Positions 1 through 6,568 of a DNA stretch of 13,723 nt are shown here, in pieces. The number at the start of each line of letters is the position of its first letter. Position 1 is the first letter of the stretch. Origin of the DNA: JANMZR01 sp031383555 (GTDB lineage Bacteria; Bacteroidota; Bacteroidia; Cytophagales; Spirosomataceae); NCBI GenBank assembly GCA_031383555.1, contig JANMZR010000126.1, forward strand, positions 1 to 13,723. Reading direction: 5' to 3'. Under the pieces are notes generated by a model, which saw only the letters and a list, made by a program, of their open reading frames with translations, ran no database searches and was not told the origin of the DNA. The translations under genes and the position numbers were made by a program.

Positions 1-177
1 CATAAGTCCTATACTTTCAACTACCCTAACCAATGCCTATTTTGAGAGTATCAAACTAACAACCTTTAGTCAAGCGTTCACGAAATTTAGTAACTTTACG
101 AACCGCCCTATGCCGAACGGCACGTAGGGTGGTGTGAGAGGTCGGTGGATAAAATAATTATCCACCTCCTACTCGAT
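1..177 (+). mobile_element. Group II intron, 3' end (partial; rest lies left of the window)
   Basis: The left edge carries the 3' terminal part of a bacterial group II intron read on the + strand. It is recognised from a domain V hairpin at 103-132 followed directly by a domain VI hairpin at 136-174 with an unpaired A at 171. The predicted 3' end is the AT at 176-177, matching the AY end typical of these introns. The reverse transcriptase/maturase gene normally found in domain IV would lie further left. Frame 2 stays open from base 2 to 124 and reads NRPMPNGT over domain V, a string I recall from conceptual translations of this intron group, but I cannot show it is the maturase tail. The intron is antisense to the serine hydrolase gene that begins its stop codon at 179. 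The domain pairing makes the call strong; completeness and activity cannot be judged. Confidence 0.85.
103..177 (+). ncRNA. Group II intron domains V and VI (catalytic hairpin and branch-point hairpin)
   Basis: Domain V: lower stem CCGCCCTA (103-110) pairs with TAGGGTGG (125-132). Upper stem TGCC/GGCA (111-114/119-122) is closed by GAAC, and the two-base bulge CG lies at 123-124. The catalytic triad reads CGC (104-106) and its middle G faces T130 as a G-U wobble, as in known domain V. The upper stem is a little shorter than in the textbook 34-nt version. Domain VI: GGTGGATAA (144-152) pairs with TTATCCACC (158-166). Below an internal loop, GAGAGG (136-141) pairs with CCT (168-170) and CTC (172-174), which leaves A171 bulged as the branch point. 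It lies six bases before the terminal T177, the expected spacing. This is seen directly in the sequence; activity is not shown. Confidence 0.85.
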
Positions 178-1427
178 TAGTTTAATTTTTTATCATAGTC
201 AAATACCATTGAACTCAAATTTGGCTTATATTTTTTTACTCTTTTTACTTCATAATCGTACAGTAACTTACCCAAATTTTTCATAAACGGAAAGCCAATG
301 GTATCATAATCATATTTGTCGTCATTGAATATTTGATCGTCATTACAAAGAATTACAACAGAAACTAAAAACTCAATACCTGCCTCATAATCAACTATAT
401 AGGCATTATCTAGTAGAAACCCATAAGCATCGCCAACCTTATTGAAAATCCTTATGTTTTTGGGCCAAATAGTCTCTTTTTCGCTTCCAAATAAAGCAAA
501 TTTGCAATAGGTTGGCCAGTAATCCGGGCTAGCATATTTTGGAAAAGTAGATTCTGTGGGTAACTGACTCATGTATTTATAAAGAAATTGATAATCAGTT
601 TCCGTTAAATTAAACCTTTGCTGTTTTGAAAATGCTTTTGGGAAAATTAATTTTTGTAACAATAAATGTTGATCAATGAGTGCAAATTTATTTTTTTGGG
701 TAAAATCAAGCGGTTCATTAATTAATTTATCACCAGCTCCCATATAACCTATCCCTTTTTTAATTGCTTCTTTTGGATAGTAATTTTCGTTATTAATTTG
801 ACCATCTTGTTGATAGACAAGCGCTTGGTTATTGTAAAATTGAATTGGATTGGTATATTTATGTTGATCGGTTGGCATGGAAGTTTGCAACCGATGGGTA
901 AACCTAGAATTAGTAAAGCCTTTTTTCCACATGGTTTCATTGAATGATTTTTGCCCCAAAAATTCATATAATCTATTATAAGCATCATTGTCGGAAACGA
1001 GCAATATTTTTTTAATATAATGCGCTATAGAAGGCAAACCATTTGCAGAGGTAGAATCAGTTTTTACTTCGGTTTGACCGTCCCTATCTTTTCCCGTAAT
1101 CATGGTTGATTCTTTTGTTAAACCCTTTATATTCAAACTATTGATTTTTTCCAAAGCTAGTATACTGGCAGGTAATTTAACTGTACTGGCGGGGTAGAAA
1201 TAATGATTGGGGTCAGCATTATAAGCGAAGGTTTTGAATGTTGGTTTGTTTTTTTTATTTCTATCTATTTGAGTATAAAGTATTTGCACTTCATATTTTT
1301 GCTGATTTTGCAAGATATTTGAAAATTCGGCTGGTTTTGTTTCCATCAGATTTTTCAAAAAATCATTTTGAGCGTTTAATTCAATATTCATAAAAAAAAG
1401 GAACAAGGCAAGTATATTTTTATTCAT
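177..1427 (-). CDS. Secreted serine hydrolase of the class A beta-lactamase-like family
   Basis: A 416-residue protein with an N-terminal signal peptide (hydrophobic residues 5-13, likely cleavage after LNA, residue 19), so it probably acts in the periplasm. The penicillin-recognising fold motifs are present in order: STVK at 81-84 (nucleophile Ser81, Lys84), SDN at 145-147, and KVG at 330-332 in the place of KTG. I see no clear omega-loop glutamate as in true class A beta-lactamases, so antibiotic hydrolysis is not implied; a peptidase, transpeptidase-like or other amide hydrolase role is as likely. It starts 8 bases after the stop of the BioF-like gene and is probably the last gene of the epimerase operon, which hints at cell-wall peptides as substrate (inference). 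The stop codon at 177-179 takes its last base from the predicted group II intron end, so the natural C-terminus may have been slightly altered or cut. Confidence 0.85.
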   Translation of the reverse strand: MNKNILALFLFFMNIELNAQNDFLKNLMETKPAEFSNILQNQQKYEVQILYTQIDRNKKNKPTFKTFAYNADPNHYFYPASTVKLPASILALEKINSLNIKGLTKESTMITGKDRDGQTEVKTDSTSANGLPSIAHYIKKILLVSDNDAYNRLYEFLGQKSFNETMWKKGFTNSRFTHRLQTSMPTDQHKYTNPIQFYNNQALVYQQDGQINNENYYPKEAIKKGIGYMGAGDKLINEPLDFTQKNKFALIDQHLLLQKLIFPKAFSKQQRFNLTETDYQFLYKYMSQLPTESTFPKYASPDYWPTYCKFALFGSEKETIWPKNIRIFNKVGDAYGFLLDNAYIVDYEAGIEFLVSVVILCNDDQIFNDDKYDYDTIGFPFMKNLGKLLYDYEVKRVKKYKPNLSSMVFDYDKKLN

Positions 1428-1435
1428 AATTATTG

Positions 1436-2494
1436 TTATTTGTAAAATTCAATTAATAAATCAGCAAGAAATTTTAAGTCAGTCTCTGTATGTAAGCTAC
1501 TGATAACCAGTCGAGTAATTTTACTATCAGTTGGAAGTGGGTAGGCAAAGCTGGGAATAATTACTTTATGTTCAAGCAAGTATTCAGTTAATCCTTCCTT
1601 TTGAAAACAGTAAGAAGGGTAATTGTCTAATTGTTGTAAATCGGTTAAAACTGAAATTAAACTATTAAAAATTACAATATTTTCATTTAATTTTTTCAAA
1701 GAATTAAAATAAATATTTTTGCTGAATGCACAAACATAGGCAAATGTGGGTGACATTGGTGAGCTAGCCGTATAAAATGGTAATTTCCTTATTTTTTCGG
1801 CAGTATTTTGATGACAAAAGATCACCCCACCAGGCACTCCTAAGGCCTTGTTTAAGGAAGAAACGACTATTAAGTTGACATTATTATTATGTCTTATTTG
1901 ATTGAATATTCCGCCACCATTTTTACCGCAAATACCTAAAGAATGGGAGTCATCAATAATTAAATTGATTGTTTTACTTTTTGGTAAATCAATTACCCAA
2001 TCGAAAGTATAATTTTCAATATGCGGTGATGAAACAGCATCAGCAACTAATGTAATATCGGCATTATTAATGCTAAGTATTTGATTATTAATATTTTGAA
2101 TGAATGTTTCATAACTTATATTTGTTGGTTTAAAATCGCTTGCCCACAACGCTGGATGCACTCTGGGCGCATAAATTATGGTTGAATTTGGTGAACTTGA
2201 TTCAATATATTTTAAAGCAATTTGCCCTGCCAACAGCCCTGATGAAACAGAAATTGCTGATGGAGCCTTTGTAAAATCAGTTAAAAAAATTTCCAAATGT
2301 TCATAAATATCTATTTTGATTGGATTGTTTCTTGAACTACCCCAGTTACTTCCATATTTATTTAAACCCATTTGTATCAGTTTTTGAAAGGCTTCATTAT
2401 GGCCCAAGCCAAGGTATGAGGTACCCCCAAACCAAAGAAATTCTTGGTTATCTATTAAAACTGTTCTACCTGGTATTTTTTGTATTTGATACAT
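1436..2494 (-). CDS. BioF-like PLP-dependent enzyme (alpha-oxoamine synthase / aminotransferase class I-II fold)
   Basis: A 352-residue fold-type I PLP enzyme. It shows the cofactor motif DDSHSLGICG at 181-190 (Asp181 or Asp182 for the pyridine nitrogen, His184 as in DxxH of the family) and SSLNKALGVPGG at 212-223, whose Lys216 should form the Schiff base. Both match the pattern of 8-amino-7-oxononanoate synthase (BioF), 2-amino-3-ketobutyrate CoA ligase and serine palmitoyltransferase. It is about 30-40 residues shorter than those enzymes, chiefly at the N-terminus. No biotin genes lie nearby, so I do not call it bioF. It sits between a dipeptide epimerase (54 bases upstream) and a serine hydrolase (8 bases downstream), which suggests a role linked to cell-wall amino acids, possibly using L-alanine; that is inference. 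Family assignment is secure, the reaction is unknown. Confidence 0.85.
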   Translation of the reverse strand: MYQIQKIPGRTVLIDNQEFLWFGGTSYLGLGHNEAFQKLIQMGLNKYGSNWGSSRNNPIKIDIYEHLEIFLTDFTKAPSAISVSSGLLAGQIALKYIESSSPNSTIIYAPRVHPALWASDFKPTNISYETFIQNINNQILSINNADITLVADAVSSPHIENYTFDWVIDLPKSKTINLIIDDSHSLGICGKNGGGIFNQIRHNNNVNLIVVSSLNKALGVPGGVIFCHQNTAEKIRKLPFYTASSPMSPTFAYVCAFSKNIYFNSLKKLNENIVIFNSLISVLTDLQQLDNYPSYCFQKEGLTEYLLEHKVIIPSFAYPLPTDSKITRLVISSLHTETDLKFLADLLIEFYK

Positions 2495-2517
2495 TAAGAT
2501 TTAGAAATTTTAAAAAT

Positions 2518-2556
2518 TAATTTAATATTGTAATCAAAATTTACTATATTAAATTA
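2518..2556 (-). repeat. AT-only inverted repeat between epimerase and BioF-like genes
   Basis: TAATTTAATAT (2518-2528) and ATATTAAATTA (2546-2556) are exact reverse complements, 11 bp with a 17-base loop. The structure covers the epimerase stop codon (2549-2551). Read on the - strand it is followed by a short T-rich run (AATTTTTAAAA). It could act as a weak terminator or as an mRNA 3'-end stabiliser that lowers expression of the downstream genes. An all-AT stem is weak and may be chance in DNA of this composition. Confidence 0.35.
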
Positions 2557-3562
2557 GTCGAGCGCCAGTGCCATTTTCGTTGGCATAGATAACTTTACCA
2601 AATTCAATAGCTATTCCTTTTGAAATAGTGTCATTAACCAAAAGTGGGCCATCCATATCCACATAATCGAGCAAAGGAAGTAAATGTGCAATGGCTGAGC
2701 AACCAATTGTGCTTTCTGTCATGCAACCCACCATCGTTTTTAAGCCTAAATTTTTTGCCTTTTCAATCATTCGCAGGGCAGGAGTGAGGCCACCACATTT
2801 CATCAATTTTATATTTATTCCATGAAAGTAACCTGCACAGCGTTCTACATCGGCTTCCAATATGCAAGATTCATCTGCAATTATTGGTAAAGCAGAGGCT
2901 GCAAAAACCATTTTCATTCCTTCCCAATCGTCAGGTTTTAAAGGTTGTTCTATGAATTCAACTCCCAATTCTTTCAGTTTTGGAGCGTATTCAATGGTTT
3001 GTTGGGCTGTCCATGCGGTATTAGCATCTACTCTGAATATGGCATCGGTATGTTTCCTGAGTTCAGTTATAATTTCAATATCCTTATGAGTACCTAATTT
3101 TATTTTATACAAGGGGAAAGGTATTTCTGCCATTTTCTCAACCATTTTTTTAATTGTATCAATACCAATTGTATAATCTGTAATTATGTTTTTTGAAATA
3201 TCAAGCCCCCATGATTTGTATAAAGGTTCACCTCGTTTTTTTGCCCATAAGTCCCAAGCTGCACAATCGAGGGCACATAATGCAAAAGGATGACTATCAA
3301 GTAAATAACTTGACATTTCCAGCCAAAATTCTTTTGGATTTTCTAAATTATAAGTTTCAATTTTTGGTTTTATTGCCTCTAATTGATGAATCATTTTTTG
3401 AATAGTAACCCCATAGTAAGGCGTTTCTGTCGCCTCTCCAAAACCACAATATTCGCCATCACGTAGCTCAACTATTAGAGTTGGCTGTACATCCCTGCTT
3501 TCATGCGTAATGGTAAAAGTATGTCGTAGTTGCAGATTAAATTGATGAAGTATTAGTTGCAT
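2549..3562 (-). CDS. Dipeptide epimerase (L-Ala-D/L-Glu epimerase type), enolase superfamily
   Basis: A 337-residue member of the muconate-lactonising-enzyme subgroup of the enolase superfamily. The catalytic set is complete: KIK at 153-155 (Lys155 as one base), metal ligands Asp179 (RVDAN), Glu205 (FIEQP) and Asp230 (IADES), and the opposite base Lys252 (NIKLMK). The DMDGP motif at 302-306 is the DxD signature by which dipeptide epimerases hold the amino end of the dipeptide, which separates them from muconate or succinylbenzoate enzymes. The expected reaction converts L-Ala-D-Glu released from murein to L-Ala-L-Glu, which ordinary peptidases can then split in the cytoplasm. No signal peptide is visible. 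It is the first gene of a likely three-gene unit. Other dipeptide specificities exist in the family, so the exact substrate is not proven. Confidence 0.92.
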   Translation of the reverse strand: MQLILHQFNLQLRHTFTITHESRDVQPTLIVELRDGEYCGFGEATETPYYGVTIQKMIHQLEAIKPKIETYNLENPKEFWLEMSSYLLDSHPFALCALDCAAWDLWAKKRGEPLYKSWGLDISKNIITDYTIGIDTIKKMVEKMAEIPFPLYKIKLGTHKDIEIITELRKHTDAIFRVDANTAWTAQQTIEYAPKLKELGVEFIEQPLKPDDWEGMKMVFAASALPIIADESCILEADVERCAGYFHGINIKLMKCGGLTPALRMIEKAKNLGLKTMVGCMTESTIGCSAIAHLLPLLDYVDMDGPLLVNDTISKGIAIEFGKVIYANENGTGARLI

Positions 3563-3580
3563 AGTTTAAGAATTAAAAAA

Positions 3581-3601
3581 GGCACAAATAAAAATTGTGC
3601 C
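3581..3601 (-). terminator. Terminator-like hairpin in the epimerase leader (possible attenuator)
   Basis: Read on the - strand, GGCACAA (3601-3595) pairs exactly with TTGTGCC (3587-3581) around a 7-base loop, followed at once by six T residues (3580-3575). This is the form of an intrinsic terminator. Its foot is only 18 bases before the epimerase ATG at 3562. A promoter can hardly fit between hairpin and gene, so transcripts for the epimerase either read through it or are attenuated by it. Confidence 0.6.
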
Positions 3602-3675
3602 TCTGAAATTACGAAAAATATTTTATAGAAAAACCAGTTTGTTTTGTTAAATCAATTTAATTTGGTTCAAAAATC

Positions 3676-3724
3676 ACTCTCCTAGGGATAGGGCGATTAG
3701 GCAACCCGATTGGAGAGAGTTTTT
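3676..3724. terminator. Stem-loop after the zinc peptidase gene, T-runs on both sides
   Basis: CTCTCC (3677-3682) pairs with GGAGAG (3712-3717); an alternative register pairs ACTCTC (3676-3681) with GAGAGT (3715-3720). Inside the loop a GGG/CCC pairing (3691-3693 with 3705-3707) is possible. Both exits run into five T residues: 3720-3724 on the + strand and the complement of 3670-3674 on the - strand. It lies just beyond the stop codon of the - strand zinc peptidase and probably ends that transcript. The CTCTCC...GGAGAG core resembles GC-richer palindromic intergenic repeats I recall from Bacteroidota, but one copy in this window cannot prove a repeat family. Confidence 0.5.
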
Positions 3725-3743
3725 AACAAGATAAATTATCAAT

Positions 3744-4421
3744 TTAATCGTCGCTTCTACCTAAAAGCATGCTGGCGTAGTATAAAAGGGTAGCAATAGA
3801 ACCGATAGCAGCTACTAAATAAGTGCGGGCTGCCCATTTTAGTGAATCTTTGGCGTAATCAAATTCCCGATCATTTACAACATTATGTGTTTTTATCCAT
3901 GCCAAAGCTCTATTGGAGGCATCATATTCAACTGGTAGTGTTACCAAACTAAATATTGTTGTTAATGAGAATAAGGCTACCCCAATTCCAAGCGGAATTA
4001 TTGAAGTGTTTATCATCACGATGCCAATTAATAATATCCACTGCATATAATTGGACGCAATTGATAAAAAAGGCACCATCCAGCTGCGGAATTGTAACAT
4101 AGAATAGGCAGTTGCATGTTGTACTGCATGGCCGCATTCATGAGCAGCCACGGCAGCAGAAGCCACAGAGCGCCCAGCATACACATCATAGCTTAAATTA
4201 ACGGTCTGGTCAGCTGGGTTATAATGGTCTGTTAATTGACCATCCACCTGAATCACTTTTACATCAAAAATTCCGTTTTCACGAAGCATTTTTTCAGCAA
4301 TTTCTTTTCCACTCAAATTAGATGATAAGCCGATTTGTGAGTATTCTTTAAACTTTGATTTCAGTTTCCAACTTACAAAAGCAGAAACGCCCATTATCAA
4401 TAAACTTAATATTAATATCAT
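3744..4421 (-). CDS. YugP-type membrane zinc metallopeptidase (Zn_peptidase_2 family)
   Basis: A 225-residue integral membrane protein. An N-terminal membrane segment spans about residues 1-19. The zinc site HECGH lies at 94-98 (His94, Glu95, His98 of HExxH) within AAVAAHECGHAVQHA. Further hydrophobic segments cover about 115-138, 140-162 and 200-220. The stretch LPVEYDASNRAL at 162-173 matches the conserved second motif of the YugP/PF04298 family and may provide the third zinc ligand. Length agrees with the family. Physiological substrates are not known; membrane protein quality control is a guess by analogy to other membrane metalloproteases. It is the last gene of the - strand group and is separated from rfaE2 by 122 bases, so it may have its own promoter. 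A stem-loop with T-runs follows its stop codon. Confidence 0.9.
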   Translation of the reverse strand: MILILSLLIMGVSAFVSWKLKSKFKEYSQIGLSSNLSGKEIAEKMLRENGIFDVKVIQVDGQLTDHYNPADQTVNLSYDVYAGRSVASAAVAAHECGHAVQHATAYSMLQFRSWMVPFLSIASNYMQWILLIGIVMINTSIIPLGIGVALFSLTTIFSLVTLPVEYDASNRALAWIKTHNVVNDREFDYAKDSLKWAARTYLVAAIGSIATLLYYASMLLGRSDD

Positions 4422-4543
4422 TTTTTTCTTGTTTTATTTTTTTGTTAAAATTAATAAATTTTCATGTTCAAATTATTAAAGGGGGATTAATTTGTTTTGA
4501 ATAAACTTCCCAAATTAACAAACTATTAAACGCTTCCAAACGC

Positions 4544-5020
4544 TCAAGATCCCTTTATCTTTTCAATTAATTTGGTGGTTGAATAACCCTCAACCAAGTC
4601 AATTGTTTCAACTTTACCCCCGTTTTTAATAACGAAATCAGCGCCAATAATTGTATCAATAGTATAGTCATTGCCTTTTACTAAAATATCTGGCACAATC
4701 TGCTCAATTAGGTCTTTAGGAGTAGGTTGGTCAAACAAAATTACGAGATCAACAAATTGGAAAGCGGCCATCATTCTTGAGCGGGCATATTCGTTGACCA
4801 ATGGTCTTTTTTCTCCTTTTAGCCTATTTACTGAAGCATCTGTATTGAGGCCAAGTACCAACTTATCCCCTTTATTTCTTGCTTTTTCTAAATAATCGAT
4901 ATGCCCTAAATGTACTAAATCGAAACAGCCATTAGTGAAAACTATTTTACAGCCCATTGATTTCCAATGACTTATGATTTTTAATGCACTTTCAATAGCT
5001 ACTATTTTTTCGAAAGTCAT
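4544..5020 (-). CDS. rfaE2: D-glycero-beta-D-manno-heptose 1-phosphate adenylyltransferase
   Basis: A 158-residue nucleotidyltransferase corresponding to the C-terminal domain of E. coli HldE. It transfers AMP to heptose-1-phosphate to give ADP-heptose, the donor for LPS inner core. Visible motifs are FTNGCFDLVHLGH at 28-40 (ATP-binding HxGH at 37-40), NTDASVNRLKG at 59-69, LVKGNDY at 113-119 and the YSTTKLI end motif at 147-152, each lining up with HldE. The separate kinase half is not in this window, as expected when the two halves are separate genes. Its start lies 2 bases after the stop of the upstream membrane protein gene, so the two are very probably co-transcribed and perhaps translationally coupled. 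Related cytidylyltransferases such as TagD share HxGH, but the rest of the sequence favours RfaE2. Confidence 0.9.
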   Translation of the reverse strand: MTFEKIVAIESALKIISHWKSMGCKIVFTNGCFDLVHLGHIDYLEKARNKGDKLVLGLNTDASVNRLKGEKRPLVNEYARSRMMAAFQFVDLVILFDQPTPKDLIEQIVPDILVKGNDYTIDTIIGADFVIKNGGKVETIDLVEGYSTTKLIEKIKGS

Positions 5021-5022
5021 TT

Positions 5023-6033
5023 TTAAATTGTTGTTGAATTTGAAATACTGTTCCTCTTTTTTACAAAAAACAAAATAATAAAGGCAATAATTCCAAAAGT
5101 GATTGTAATTACCATTTGTGAGCCGTGCAAAAATATGGCTAGCGTTTTACCCGAATCAGTTGATAAGCCATAAAGCACCAAAAGGCTACCTACCAAAGCA
5201 TGATAGGTACCCAAGCCGCCTGGTGTTGGTGCTGCAATACCTATGGCACCCATTACCATGGTGCTTAGGCCAGCCAACATGCCCAGGTTTTTGGTTTCAT
5301 CCAATGCGAAAAACATAACATAAGTCATTAGATAATACATTGACCAAATCAATAAGGTATGAGCAATAAATCCTGATGGATTTTTTAAGTTTTTTATACT
5401 TGTGAGTCCTTCAAGGAGCCCATTAAACATTATAGCTATTTTATTAATAATTGGCTTTTTAAGGATGGTTTCTTTATAGATTTTCCAAGCTCTTAAAAAC
5501 AATCCAATGATTAAAACTAGTGAAATTACAATTATTGCAACATTTAAAAAATTTAAGCCCCCTTTAAACTTATCAGTAAAAAAGGTAATAAAATAGGAGG
5601 AAAGGCGGTCGAATTCTAAAACAAAATTTAAAATTAGAATTAATAATAGCATAAAAACATCCACAATACGCTCAGTAACCACTGTACCAAATGATTTTTC
5701 AAAAGGAATTCTTTCGGTAGTAGTTAAAGTTGTGCAACGTGTAACTTCGCCTAACCTAGGCACGATATAATTGGCAAAATACCCTAAAAATACAGCTAAA
5801 GTAGTGTTTAAAGTGCTTGGTTTATAGCCCATAGGCTCCAAAAGCATTTTTCCTCTGATGGCTCTACTTGTATGCGCAATAATGGTAAGAATAGCAGATA
5901 TAAAAACCCAGAAGAAATTTGCTGACTTTAGTTTTTCTAAATTTTCGGCGAAATCGTAATCTTTAAGTGTCCAATAGAGCAATAAAGCAGCAAAGCCTAA
6001 GGATAATACATATTTAAAAATATTTTTTAACAT
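5023..6033 (-). CDS. UPF0104 / lysylphosphatidylglycerol-synthase-TM-type integral membrane protein
   Basis: A polytopic inner-membrane protein with about seven to eight hydrophobic segments across its length. It carries the conserved features of the PF03706 family: a PRLGEVTRC loop (101-109 in the long reading), ERIVDVF (130-136) and PTPGGLGTYHALV (278-290). It lacks the soluble aminoacyl-transferase domain of MprF, so it is not a lysyl-PG synthase; flippase or glycolipid transport functions are assumed for this family but rarely shown. I chose the ATG at 6033 (336 residues). An in-frame TTG at 6060 adds nine polar residues, has no ribosome binding site, and lies in a CATCTTTG sequence that resembles a -7 promoter box. 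The gene is 108 bases after panD and 2 bases before rfaE2, which suggests a role in envelope lipid or LPS traffic. Confidence 0.85.
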   Translation of the reverse strand: MLKNIFKYVLSLGFAALLLYWTLKDYDFAENLEKLKSANFFWVFISAILTIIAHTSRAIRGKMLLEPMGYKPSTLNTTLAVFLGYFANYIVPRLGEVTRCTTLTTTERIPFEKSFGTVVTERIVDVFMLLLILILNFVLEFDRLSSYFITFFTDKFKGGLNFLNVAIIVISLVLIIGLFLRAWKIYKETILKKPIINKIAIMFNGLLEGLTSIKNLKNPSGFIAHTLLIWSMYYLMTYVMFFALDETKNLGMLAGLSTMVMGAIGIAAPTPGGLGTYHALVGSLLVLYGLSTDSGKTLAIFLHGSQMVITITFGIIAFIILFFVKKRNSISNSTTI

Positions 6034-6141
6034 ATTGTGGTTAATGAAATCATGAATCAAAGATGTTTAATAATTTGCTGCCTACCTTTAACTTAAGCTT
6101 TGAAATAAGTATCTACAATAAAAAGAATACGCTAGATTTTT

Positions 6142-6489
6142 TTATACCAATCTATTATTGGAATCTGGGAAAATGAGCTTCGGTTTATGGCCTTTTGCTT
6201 CCTCCGACGTCATAATTCCATATGAAATAATAATTACAATATCGCCCACTTCGGCACGGCGAGCGGCCGCACCATTTAGGCATACAGTTCCAGATTTGCG
6301 CTCACCTGGAATTACATAAGTTTCAAATCGCTCACCATTATTATTATTGACAATCTGTACTTTTTCGTTTTCAAGTAGGCCAGCCGCATCCATCAAATCT
6401 TCATCAATGGTTACTGATCCAACGTAATTAAGCTCTGCCTGGGTTATTTTCACCCTATGAAGCTTCGATTTCATGATATGTACTAGCAT
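6142..6489 (-). CDS. panD: Aspartate 1-decarboxylase (pro-enzyme)
   Basis: A 115-residue pyruvoyl-dependent enzyme that makes beta-alanine from L-aspartate for pantothenate and CoA. The self-cleavage site Gly24-Ser25 sits in NYVGSVTID at the same number as in E. coli; Ser25 becomes the pyruvoyl group. Lys9 (KLHRV), Arg54 and Tyr58 (GERFETY) and NGAAAR at 72-77 are all in place. The start at 6489 aligns base for base in length with E. coli PanD, so the internal ATG six codons on is not preferred. It follows panC by 79 bases. A perfect TAnnTTTG box at 6526-6519 suggests it can also be transcribed on its own. Confidence 0.96.
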   Translation of the reverse strand: MLVHIMKSKLHRVKITQAELNYVGSVTIDEDLMDAAGLLENEKVQIVNNNNGERFETYVIPGERKSGTVCLNGAAARRAEVGDIVIIISYGIMTSEEAKGHKPKLIFPDSNNRLV

Positions 6490-6518
6490 TGTATTTTTTT
6501 ATTTCTAAAATGATTATG

Positions 6519-6526
6519 CAAAATTA
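6519..6526 (-). promoter_or_regulatory. Putative panD -7 promoter box (TAATTTTG)
   Basis: TAATTTTG on the - strand matches the Bacteroidota -7 consensus TAnnTTTG exactly and lies 29 bases before the panD ATG, giving a leader of roughly 20-25 bases. I do not see a clear TTG -33 element at the usual distance. In AT-rich DNA such octamers also occur by chance. Confidence 0.35.
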
Positions 6527-6568
6527 TTAAAGTATTTTGAATTAAGTTGGCTTTTATTTTGAGAAAAA

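Noticed and set aside
2..124. Open + strand frame at the left edge reading into intron domain V
   Set aside because: It could be the tail of the intron maturase, but the visible residues show no recognisable maturase or endonuclease motif and the last part is the domain V RNA itself; not reported as a gene.
177..1427. Antibiotic-resistance beta-lactamase
   Set aside because: Fold motifs fit, but the class A deacylation glutamate is not identifiable, KTG is KVG, and the neighbours suggest cell-wall metabolism.
2862..3405. Open frames on the + strand inside the epimerase gene
   Set aside because: They are antisense to a gene with complete catalytic motifs and encode nothing recognisable.
4528..4547. 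Short direct repeat AAACGCTTCC / AAACGCTCAA after rfaE2
   Set aside because: Two imperfect ten-base copies only; no sign of an array, attachment site or wider repeat.
6034..6060. TTG start extending the UPF0104 protein by nine residues
   Set aside because: Polar extension, no ribosome binding site, and the TTG lies in a promoter-like CATCTTTG; the ATG at 6033 is better.
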